From Galaxea fascicularis (lineage: Eukaryota > Cnidaria > Anthozoa > Scleractinia > Euphylliidae), in the NCBI GenBank assembly GCA_948470475.1, contig OX419341.1, positions 3,513,013 through 3,577,012 of the forward strand: a stretch of DNA of 64,000 nucleotides, read 5' to 3'. The notes beneath the pieces are model-generated. The model saw only the letters and a list, made by a program, of their open reading frames with translations. It did not search any database and was not told the origin of the DNA. The translations under genes were made by a program, and so were the position numbers. The first letter of the stretch is position 1, and each line of letters starts with the position of its first letter. Shown here piece after piece: positions 55,401 to 64,000 of this stretch.

Positions 55401-57151
55401 TTTGATTACTCGACTCAGTGAATCTCCGCACTGAATAATAGTCATATTTTTATCAAACATCAGATGAAATGGGAATGAATGGCAAAACGTTGCAGGGGAA
55501 ATTTTCGGTTCCATAGACAGAGTGTAAAGTTCTTTGGTGTGCCGCACAAAACCAGTTTCTTTGGCATTACAATGAAGGGAATTCTCGTCACCGTGGATTT
55601 CTCTAATTGCAAACTGCACATCGTCTCCAGGCCCTTGCTTCTGTTTTATAATTTCTACGCTTATTTCACAGTTGAGAAGTTTTCTTGCGACAGCTCTGAT
55701 AAGACCAATGACGATATACTCGAGGCCTTCCCTCGATGAATAGTAATGCAGAATTAACGTGCCATCTTCACGGTGTGAAACTCGAAACGATGGTGCGCGC
55801 ATTCCAGGATACACAGACGCCAAGTGGTCATGAAGGGCGTCCAAATTGGAGATGAAATCTCGCAAGGTTCCTCCAAGCAAGCGAAGGATTCTGTCGTAAC
55901 CAGATTCTTGACAGAAATCCAGAAACCATTCTCCAAATAATTCAAGGATTTTGCTAGCCTCTACGCCTGCCCAGTGAAATTAACAAAAGGCGTTTTTAAT
56001 TTTGCATACGTTTGGCTTGCCATTTTTCTGACCAATTCAAACATTATTGAAATGTCTGAACAAGCCTGATTATTCCTAATACAAAAATATTTGTTTCTTG
56101 GTATGACCGTCCCGTCTTGAAAGATAAATTCTAAACCTGAGACAAAATAACAATTTTCCTTGCGAACGTAAACGAGTGACTAATTTAAAGGCTGTGTGCG
56201 CCTGAATTGCGCATGCTTAGAAATCACCACTCTTCTTGGCAGACTTTCTCTGTGTTCGTGTTGTTTTAACATGCTCGGTCAAATCGGTCGTCAGTTTTCC
56301 TATACTGTTTAGTCTATCCGCAACACATGACAAATGGCATGACAGAAGAGCCAAATTTCCCTTTAGACCGGCAGACCAAAATAGGTAATCTAATGACTTG
56401 CTAATAGGCCATATTCGTATTCTCGGTATTGAACTGGATCTAGCATGAAGTGGAGGCTCTTGCGGGGGAATACATTTACATATGGAAAGATTCCCCCGCA
56501 AGAGCCTCCACATGATGCTAGATCCAGTTCAATACCGAGAATACGAATATGGCCTATTATGGTGTACAAGGTGTATCTTTGGTACTGTTTACTTTGCCGG
56601 CCGTGAAAAGAAATTGTTCGTTTTGAGTCATGGAGTACGAGAAATGCTAATCATTATGACTATTCAGATGAAAGCTACTGAGCAGTACTATGATGTGTTT
56701 GGATACCAGTGTCATGGAAGAAAATATCATTTTTTCGATATTGAAAGGGTTGATAAAATAAATTCAATTATATATACCTAGGACTCCCACAGCAGCGCCT
56801 ACAAGATCGAATGTGATCTTATCTTCATAAATCACATTGAAGAGAAAATGGCCATCCATGTGTAGCCCTGCATTTCTCCTAAATTTAGAGCAAACGAAAA
56901 CAATTTCACTCGTTTACATGTACATATCCATATCCACATTTTCTAGGCTAATGATTTCGTAAACAGAGATACTGCGAAAATCAACAACTCTTACTTTATC
57001 TCGTTCCATTTTGCTTCGCCGAAATTTCGAAGAACAAGGCTCTCCAAAGCGCAGTTAACAAAGCCGTACTGTCAGAGATAGATAAAAAAAAAGCTAAATT
57101 TCGAAACATTATTTTAGTTTTTGACAATAAATAAACCAATTCGCTCACCAT
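51648..57151 (-). CDS. Soluble guanylate cyclase, beta-type subunit, complete (paralogue 1)
   Basis: Exons 5' to 3' (minus): 57151-57149 (ATG only), 57068-56995, 56878-56778, 55966-54726, 53709-53569, 52385-52231, 51855-51648. They total 1923 nt, 640 aa plus TAA, with every junction in phase. Order: H-NOX domain about 1-185 starting [13 protein letters not shown], with haem-ligand His at 105 (NLDALHDHL) and YxSxR at 134-138; HNOBA/PAS region to about 340; coiled coil about 345-405; class III cyclase domain about 410-600 with [15 protein letters not shown] and [19 protein letters not shown]. Closest human relative is GUCY1B1. The family makes cGMP on NO binding to ferrous haem, as an alpha/beta heterodimer. 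The beta identity rests on FSG (not FSD) and on the haem domain. Confidence 0.94.
51948..52035. repeat. Copy of the CCAAT-containing repeat
   Basis: ctcgcgccactctcacaac-caatgagagg and aaaccaatca match the motif order at 27184-27235 (ctcgcgccactttctcagcc, aatgaaaacc, aaaaccaatc). Located in the last intron of paralogue 1. Confidence 0.5.
52462..52502 (+). repeat. (AAT)n(ATG)n microsatellite
   Basis: Simple trinucleotide run in the sGC intron, immediately upstream of exon 52385-52231 on the minus strand. Confidence 0.88.
52786..53095 (+). mobile_element. tRNA-derived SINE with (ATT)n tail
   Basis: Head gttggcgcagtggtgagagc (A box) and cccgggttcgattctcg (B box), then ttggttctctactctgctcc and gaggtttttctccgggtgct, ending in an ATT-rich tail (53054-53093). 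The A-box segment cagtggtgagagc is duplicated (52797 and 52809). The type is abundant in anthozoan genomes as I recall. Confidence 0.82.
54430..54645 (+). repeat. Repeat with gtggtcgc(g/t)ta motif
   Basis: aagtggtcgcttac, ggtggtcgcttacc, gtggtcgcgttcgcgtac, agtggtcgcgtacgag and ttggtcac recur through the block. Function unknown; probably a degenerate dispersed element. Confidence 0.5.
54726..55966 (-). CDS. Paralogue 1 main exon (H-NOX remainder, HNOBA, coiled coil, start of cyclase)
   Basis: 1241 nt encoding residues 61-473: [20 protein letters not shown], His105, [34 protein letters not shown], a heptad-rich [20 protein letters not shown] segment, [20 protein letters not shown] and [13 protein letters not shown]. 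No intron interrupts it, unlike paralogue 2, which is split before GLYLSDIP. Confidence 0.95.
56403..56558. repeat. Long inverted repeat, 69-bp arms, 18-nt loop
   Basis: 56403-56471 and 56490-56558 (aataggccatattcgtattc...) are reverse complements apart from a short mismatch at gaa/cat. In intron 3 of paralogue 1. Confidence 0.87.
57149..57151 (-). CDS. Paralogue 1 start-codon exon
   Basis: The coding part of the first exon is just ATG, directly followed by donor gtgagc (57148 downward). The next exon begins TAC-GGC-TTT (YGFV). My recollection is that human GUCY1B1 also splits directly after its initiator Met, so this is likely an ancient intron position. Confidence 0.75.
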
Positions 57152-57582
57152 GCCTCACCGGATGCAGCTGCCAAAAGTGTCTTCCATTTTAATGACTCTG
57201 ATACGAATTGTTATCCTGATTGACAAACGTTCTTAACGATTGGCCCGCTTGAAGTTTAACGGACAGGCCCTGTTTGAAGATGTAGATTTCCATAACAGGT
57301 GACCAGCCGTTTCTAAAAGGTTTCCGCAGTTTTTATTTTATTCAGTAACCAATGCAACTTGAAACAATTAATGAACATAAACAAAAACAAAAACAAAAAA
57401 CTTGGAGGCGTCCAGCTTTGTAATGATCTTCTCTTTTCCTTTTTCCAAATATTTTACTACGTCTCAAAAAAAGTGGGGACGCCTGAAATTCATGCAGAAT
57501 CGAGCCGAAGAAATATGACAACGACACTTGCGATAAAGATATACATTTATTAGTTCTTGCCACATATTTCGTCTGCCTATAA

Positions 57583-57804
57583 AAGGACCGTTCATTTTTA
57601 TGGGGTAGGGGGAGCTGGTGAAATTTGGGCATATGAGCCCCCTCCCCCCCAGCTTACCAGATTTAGTCACATAACACCCCACAAAAAGATCTTTTGGGGG
57701 ATGACCCTCTCCAAATTTTTAATTTGTTTGGGCAGCCCCCCCCCCTCCTTCCCAAATCCCACAGGCACCCCCTCCCCCAACCGATAAAAAAATGAACGGT
57801 CCCT
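57583..57804. repeat. MITE with aaggaccgttcattttt ends
   Basis: Left aaggaccgttcattttta and right aaaaaatgaacggtccctt are inverted repeats; the body is rich in C and G runs. Confidence 0.7.
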
Positions 57805-58850
57805 TATCTTTTTAGAGGCAGATAATATATTTCAATACTATATATACTTTATATCTAGTTACTACTAAACCGTTACAAATTCATCAAGATGGAAAACACA
57901 CCTTTCTTATATTGTTTTTGTATTTACAAGCGAGTAACATTACAATACACAAATTCAGTCTTGCAATGTAGTGCACACTTTTTACATGTACCATTCAAAA
58001 GGCTTTCCAAGGGGTACAAGCGACAAGCGACATGGCTCCGAAAATAGGAGACAATCTTCTCTTAAAACACCGACACCTGACAGAATTTGGTAAAAAAAAG
58101 AGTGACAGTTTGGGACAGGGGCAATTCACTTTTAATTCCTTTTTTTTTTCTGAGAGTGACATTTCTCCCCAACCAATCAGGTGACAGACAGAGTCGTAAA
58201 TGAGCGACACAGGAACACCAGGCCACCCCTTGGGAGGCCTCATACAAAGTCAATGGCGGAGTTCCAGGCTTACCCTTTTTGGCAAAGAAAATAAGGAGTG
58301 TGAACGAATTTCACAAACAAGTTCATTCTCCTTTCCCTCCCCTCCCTTTCCACCCCTCACCTCCTTGCTCCTCCCCTCCACTCTTTACTCACCCCACCCC
58401 TCTCAATTGCATCAATGCTGAGGTTTCAGTGTCATTGTTGTCCTGAAAGAAACAACTTTAAAAGCAGTAGTTGGGGTAGTCGCCTGCGCAGCCATTCCTT
58501 GGGTGATCCCGCAAAGAACACAAAGAATGGCTGCACAGGAGATTACCTTGAGATGGGTAGGGACATCAAAGGTACTACTTGAAAAATGCTAAAAAAACAT
58601 ATTTCTGTTCAGAATTCACCTATCATTTCACACTTATCCCAACTAATCTGAATCGAAGTTTCAACTCAAAAATCTCCACAATAATCTCACTATGTAGTTT
58701 TTATACCAAACATTGTAACCTACTATAATCGACAAAAAACTATGAAAATTTATTGCTACAAGAAAATTACTTTGGCTACTAAAATTCCTTGAATTTTTGA
58801 GTCACTATTTACAAAACATTTTACTGATTTCATGAAACTTTTAGATGTAC

Positions 58851-58856
58851 TTTATT
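58851..58856 (-). terminator. Poly(A) signal of sGC paralogue 2
   Basis: tttatt on the plus strand reads AATAAA on the minus strand, 34 nt after the TGA stop. It is the only strong poly(A) signal assignable to a gene here; such a short 3' UTR is plausible but unproven. Confidence 0.55.
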
Positions 58857-58889
58857 TAGAGACAAAGGTCTCTGTCTTCTATTAATTTA

Positions 58890-61800
58890 TCACGGTCCAC
58901 TCTTTCTCTGTAAGATGAAAGTTATCATTGGCTCCGGTTTTCCCTTCATGGTAACAGGACCTCGCTTTTTGAACACAAAATTGTGATGTGGTTCGCACAG
59001 CAGTGACCTGCAATTTCAAAGTTTAAAACTGTTTACAAAACTGTCTCCATTGAGTGATTATGAGAATTTATGAAAGCAAGGTAAAATAACACTTTACAGT
59101 GCTCTACCTTAGTGGTAGTCCACCAGCCCAGGACTTGTAGAAATTTGATTCTGGGTAGTAAAATTTGAGAACTGCTTGCCACTGGGCTAATTGTAATAGA
59201 AGAGGTCGTGGAAGTGGTATCAAGTGTTGATGGAGACTCAACCAGTTTTGAGAGATCAAGAAGGCAATTAATGAAAAAAATTTGGCATTGGGAGATGTTG
59301 GGGGGGGGGGGGGAGGGGGGGCAAAACAGCTTTTCCTTTTTTTCATGACTATTGTTATCCCCCACCCCCACCCCCACCCCAGCATAAATACAGAATGCTG
59401 AAAGACTTGAAGCAGGTGATGCCATGCGTAGCCTCATAGTATAAGTGTCCCCCAAATTTGTCCCTCCGTCCTCTGTGATTTGTCTTTTCCTTTTTTGATA
59501 CTCATTTATCCCTTTAACTCAACTTTTAAGGTAGTATCAATGTAGTAATGTTTTCTTGTGGTTCAGTTTTATTACTGAGCTGTAACTAGTGGTATACTTT
59601 GTTGCAGTATTGTACTTATTAGTAGTGTAATTTGTTCTAGTATTGTAACCAGAAGTATAATTATTTGTTCCAAGGCTGTACCTTACTTTTTTAAAGTGTA
59701 AGTAATCCATAATCGTTGTATCTGTTGTGGTTCAAATTTTTCTTTGGTTTAAAAATTTTCAAACCAGTTTAATTTTGATTTCCCCTTGTCTCAGAGTCAT
59801 TACCATAATCTGAGACAAAGGAAAACCAAAATTAAAATTGGTTTGAAAATAAATTATTTTTAAACCAAAGATAAATCTGAACCACAACATATCCATTATT
59901 TAAGTGTGAAAGAACAACAAAAGTCTTCAAATTACAAAAAAAAATCCACTTACTTTATTATTCTAATAACGTCATTACCTGTAAGTGAATTCTGTTACAT
60001 TGATCTTTCCTCGCAGCCCAGTTGTCTCTGTTCGGCTGGTGAGATTGACTGTATTTCCAAACAGACAGTATCTAGGTTTCTTTTGCCCAACAACACCAGC
60101 AACAACCTCCCCAGAATGAATACCAATTGTAATCTAAAACAACCATTCACAAGGATGAATCTAAAACTGATTTTGTAGAGTTTGCTTTACATAGAGTTCT
60201 GAAGTGATGTCACAAAAACAAAATTTTTTAAATTATGGGATATGATGCCATATTCTTATAGAGCATCCTAAAAGATGCCCTCATCCCAAAAATTAGCTCT
60301 GAATTGCAATTCCTGGTAAATATATAAGGGATCAAAGTTTGATGGCATCCCATACAAACCCTCCAAAATTTGTTTCAGTTCCTTCAGTTCCGAACTGACT
60401 CAAAATTAAGAGAGATTTGTATGGGGCAGTATCAAATTTCAATCCTTTATATTTCAGCTGGGAATTATAATTAAGAGCTAATTTTTGGCAAGGACCCTTT
60501 TTAAAGGACACTCTATTTGAAAATAATGCCAATTAAATCCCATGATTTCACAAATTTAATTTTTTGTGATGTCACACTTTAGAACTCTAATAGCAATCAG
60601 ACTTCAAATTCTATTGGGCCATGATTTCTTTTTCACATTCAGTCTTAGGTGGAACTTTTAACTGAAATCACACTTAACTGATTTTAAACCCTTCACATGT
60701 CGACAATTAAAGTTGCACCCATGTTGGGTCATGCTAGGCAGAAACTTACTGTATATCACACCAAACCTGTTTTGAAAGGATTTTTTATAAAGTTGACCCC
60801 ACCCACCCCTAAAAAAAGAAAAAAAGGTGAAATTCTTCCTTAGCAGTTACAAATCTGACCTGCATCTTCCTCCCATGGGTATTAACTTCCTGTACAATGT
60901 CAATCATGTCGAGTGCCAGATTGGCGATATTAATTGCATGTCCTGAACATCTAGTTGGTAATCCACTCACGGCCATGTACTTATCTCCTACTGTTTCAAC
61001 CTGAAAGGCGAGACTATCATGAGCATGTGATAATAATGACTTCTCTATCTCTCTATACCATGTGTCTTCAGAATGTGTGGTTCCAGAAAATATCCATATG
61101 GAGGTTTTTTTAGCCTGCAGTGCAGGCGTTATTTTGGAGCGGAACGCTAAATAATATATCGGGTTTTCGTTGCCGCCATCTTGGATGCTTGACCGGTAGA
61201 GGAGGATTGGTGTTCCTTCCCCTCCCCCTCCCCTCTTGCCCATTTTTCTACTTAACGCCTACTCCCTCGGCAAATATTTCCTCGCCCCAATCCTCTGCAG
61301 TTACCAAATCCAAGATGGCGGCCATAAAACGAAAATGTGCACTCGCGCGCCCAAAATACGCCTGCACTGCAGGCTAAGGTTTTTTTTATTTGCACCTGCC
61401 CCCCCCCCCCCCCCCATCAAATAAATTACAACCTTACCTTGAACACCTCATTGTTTTTGTCAGCCAGATGATCAAATTTGGTGTAGGTGTCATTCAGAAG
61501 TTCAACAATCTCCATAGGCTCACTGCTTTGGTTGCAGTAATGAGTGAAATCCACTATTCCACTAAACATGACTGTCACCATCTCATACTTCTTTGCCATA
61601 ACCGGTCTCTTCAATCTCAAGTCGTTTGCCACTGATGTCGGAAGAATGCTGTACAGGAGTCTGTCTGTGAGCTGCTGTTCTTGCTGAAGCTCACGAGCTG
61701 TCTGCTGAAGTTTGTCTGTCAGGATTTCAAGTCGCTGGGAGAGATGTGACTCAGCGTTGTGCTGTTCTGAGAGAAGAATCAGGTCTCTCGTGGCATCATG

Positions 61801-63460
61801 AATAGGGATGTCACTCAGGTACAAGCCTGGATATTTAAGCAACAACAGGTTTACTAACGCTGGCTTGGGCAGCACACATTTGTTTAGCTTATGCATGTTG
61901 TAGGCCTACCATTTAGTGACCGAGATAATGGCATGGTTTTGTTTCCTTTAAAACTTGAGCCAATTTGCTTGCATTCTCTGTTTTTCTTCACAAACCTAGG
62001 TTATCACTAATTTCAGAAGAAGACAGGGATATGCAATAAGAATAGATAGGGAATCCAGCTATTGTGGTACACCAGTAATTGATGTGCTATTTTCTACCAA
62101 CATGCATATATATCCATAACAGTTTGATAGGCGTGCAAACACTGGGCCTGAATCTCTAAAAATTAGAGGCTGAGGGGCCCAGGATGGATTTTCTAAAACC
62201 TAGTGTGAACACTGATCAACATAGAAAGGGGTCTAACTCAGAATTTCTGGGGAAAAGATCCACCCATCAGCCCTTACTGACAGCCCTGAGAAACCTGAGG
62301 AAAGGAAAGGACATGAAGCTATGCCCTCTGCAGTGTTTCATGCATGTTGCATTGAACAGTTCCAGAAAATATCCACATCCCCACCCCCCTCTCCCCATGG
62401 AAGGTCTGAGGAAATTCCAAGGGGGAGGAGATGGCAAAATCAAAAGTTTTAAAAGAAAAATATGGAGCTAAACTGGGATTTCTGGAGGGGTGGGGAGAAA
62501 AGGGGGGGGTGCAAACCAACAAACCTTCTGTGGCGGGCCATGGATATAATCTGGAACTGCATATTATATGTAGCTTGAGATGCTTTAATAATGTTTACTA
62601 ACCTATCTCATTCAAACCATCCAAATTAAGAACACTTGGGGAACAAAGGAACATGATACTGTCACATTCGGGAAGGTACACCATTTGTCCACGGAAACGC
62701 ATTGTTGGTAATTCAAGAGATCCAATGTCATCCTCTGAAACTGTCGTCAAAGTTGCAGAGTCCAGGAGTCCCTCCTTGGTTTTGATAACATACACCTTGT
62801 TAATGAATTGCAAAATGTGGTCAAAGGTCAATGGAATGTGTGGGCGGATAGCCTCAAAGACTGTGTCAAGTTTTGTCTGGCCAACTCTAACAGAGGGCAA
62901 CACTCGAGTCAAGGAAATTCCTGCTTGGTAAATCACCATTTTGTTGTCAAAAATGATGTGAAATGGACAAGCTTGGCAGAATGTTTGGGTGCTAATTCTA
63001 GAGCTTAGTGTCACCAGTTCCAACTTCTTTTCCATCTTCTGGATTTGTTTATCGTGCTGTTTGAGCAGGGCCATGTCGGCATAGTTCTCTGGGGAGATTA
63101 AGAGCTTGGACCAGGTCGACTTCCGATTTGTTGCTGTGCATACTTCAATATTCACATCACAATTAAACACCTTACTGGCAACTGCTTTCACCATACCAAC
63201 AACCATGTACTCTAGCCCAGATCTTTCAGAATAATACAGAAGCTCTATTCCACTACCGTCAGGGGTATCTTTGGCACGAAAAGAAGGTGTTCGCATGCCA
63301 GGGAATACATATAGGAGATGCTCGTGAACTGCATCCAAACTGTTGAAGAAGTCCTTGAGATTGCACCCAAGATTTTCAAGCATCTTTTCATAGCCAGCAT
63401 CTTGGATATGTCCAAAGAAGATTTCTCCAAATTTCTCCAAGATGTAGTTTTGCGATAATC
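58890..63460 (-). CDS. Soluble guanylate cyclase, beta-type subunit, 5' end missing (paralogue 2)
   Basis: Exons 5' to 3' (minus): 63460-62603, 61826-61438, 61000-60860, 60133-59979, 59007-58890, all in phase, ending in TGA. They encode 553 codons of protein from [20 protein letters not shown] to ILQRKSGP. The first ~60 residues (YGFV... to the VL-G junction) are absent; I found no matching exon in 63461-64000. Haem His is in [10 protein letters not shown], YxSxR is YYSER, cyclase motifs are [15 protein letters not shown] and [19 protein letters not shown]. Exons of 141 and 155 nt are identical in size and phase to those of paralogue 1, showing duplication of one ancestral gene. Confidence 0.93.
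59724..59888. repeat. Fold-back element gttgtggttca...
   Basis: Left gttgtggttca...ctttggtttaaaa...tttgtctcaga-type and right tctgagacaaag...tttttaaaccaaag...tgaaccacaac pair over most of the element. Confidence 0.72.
61112..61376. repeat. MITE with tagcctgcagtgcaggcg ends
   Basis: 27-bp terminal inverted repeats (one 1-nt indel). Inside, gccgccatcttggat and atccaagatggcggc form a second inverted pair carrying CCATCTTGG-like (YY1-type) motifs. Confidence 0.78.
62350..62525 (+). repeat. Repeat starting aacagttccagaaaatatcc
   Basis: Shares ttccagaaaatatcca with a fragment at 61083-61098 that abuts the MITE at 61112. Followed by C- and G-rich tracts (ccacccccctctccccatgg, ggggtggggagaaaaggggg). 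Confidence 0.5.
62603..63460 (-). CDS. Paralogue 2 H-NOX/HNOBA exon
   Basis: 858 nt from acceptor ttcgcag to donor gttagt. It encodes the haem-domain core ([40 protein letters not shown]), the [12 protein letters not shown] start of the HNOBA region and [20 protein letters not shown]. It ends in phase 1 in codon G|GC before LYLSDIP. Confidence 0.94.
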
Positions 63461-64000
63461 CTGCGAAGAGAAAAAAAGGACTGATTGTCATTAGGTTTCG
63501 GAGAGGCCTGAAAAAACTCAACAAGGATTAAGGCAACTTCACCGGCCGCACGCTGTGGCTGAATATTGGATCAAATCACTGACATTCAATCCAAGATTAG
63601 CGATATGTACTTTTTCTGAGCCACATGTACACAAACAAAAATCTAGTACTTTTTTCAATTACCATACGAATTTTGCTCATCAGTTCTAAGTCTGCAGTAA
63701 TTTCAAATGTTCCTATTTCATTCGCAAACCACCAGAAACATAAGACGTTATAAGCTTACGTTTACAGACAAAGCTGAAAGATATCTCACACAGTAGTACA
63801 ATACGGCTTTTGTATTTATGTTACCGTATCGATCGTAATAGATGCTTATGCCGCGATAAATTCTTTGCCACTTGGCTGAGGTAATTCTTTTCATTTTTGA
63901 CAAATTCATCCGAAAACCGCTTTGTACCCTGTAGAAGTGAATGCAGGGAAAAAATAGAAATGAAAATAACGTGATGAAACGTTCACAGCGACAAAAGCAC
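63461..64000. other. Upstream intron of sGC paralogue 2
   Basis: I translated the minus strand for the expected N-terminal H-NOX exons and found no match; short frames such as FANEIGTFEITADLELM are not sGC-like. Nothing else is supported here. Confidence 0.55.

Larger units (their letters stand above)
57152..58889. other. Spacer between the two sGC beta genes (promoter of paralogue 1)
   Basis: Only 1.7 kb separates the paralogue 2 stop from the paralogue 1 start, both on the minus strand. It includes the 57583-57804 fold-back and a small inverted pair at 58481-58497/58525-58540. No gene was seen. Confidence 0.6.

Noticed and set aside
63461..64000. Possible first H-NOX exons of sGC paralogue 2
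   Set aside because: No translation on the minus strand resembles YGFVNxALE or the following exon; the frames seen contain stops or unrelated sequence.
1..64000. CRISPR array, prophage, bacterial operon or intact transposase/reverse transcriptase
   Set aside because: No regularly spaced identical repeats, no uninterrupted gene clusters, and no transposase or polymerase motifs in any frame inspected.

Overview
The window reads as nuclear DNA of an anthozoan cnidarian, most likely a stony coral. Genes are split into many short exons with GT..AG introns, the DNA is AT-rich, and introns are packed with tRNA-derived SINEs and short fold-back (MITE-like) elements of kinds I recall from coral genomes. 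The genus cannot be read from the sequence. No transposase, reverse transcriptase, viral gene, bacterial operon or CRISPR array was seen.

Layout. (1) About 168-24955, plus strand: a KIDINS220/ARMS orthologue. I could join 18 coding exons in frame (1706 aa): ankyrin repeats, a KAP P-loop NTPase domain with four membrane segments, a SAM-like domain and a long disordered tail ending in a PDZ-ligand-like ETCV. (2) 24956-30036: convergent intergenic DNA holding only repeats. (3) 49666-30037, minus strand: a complete LARP1 orthologue in 23 coding exons (1072 aa): WPT-type N-terminal motifs, RGG box, La motif, the SLPTTVPE linker, DM15 repeats and a Lys/Ser/Glu-rich tail. (4) 57151-51648, minus strand: a complete soluble guanylate cyclase beta-type subunit, 7 coding exons, 640 aa. 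(5) about 63460-58890, minus strand: a second, paralogous sGC beta-type subunit in tandem, whose first roughly 60 codons lie beyond the right edge or were not found.

Exon joins were checked by codon phase: every join listed keeps the frame, and the translated exons align in order with what I know of the human proteins. KIDINS220 (receptor and membrane scaffold), LARP1 (TOP mRNA cap binding and translation control) and sGC (NO to cGMP) are not a known functional cluster, so their adjacency is probably incidental. The tandem sGC pair is a genuine local duplication.

The main non-genic content is the repeat load: at least 25 fold-back or SINE elements, including nested insertions (an 840-bp TA-flanked element inside an older element; another composite at 41892-42366) and several near-perfect long hairpins. 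No obviously new multi-gene system is visible. The most interesting items are the sGC beta tandem pair with divergent haem-pocket positions and introns, and the datable nested repeats.
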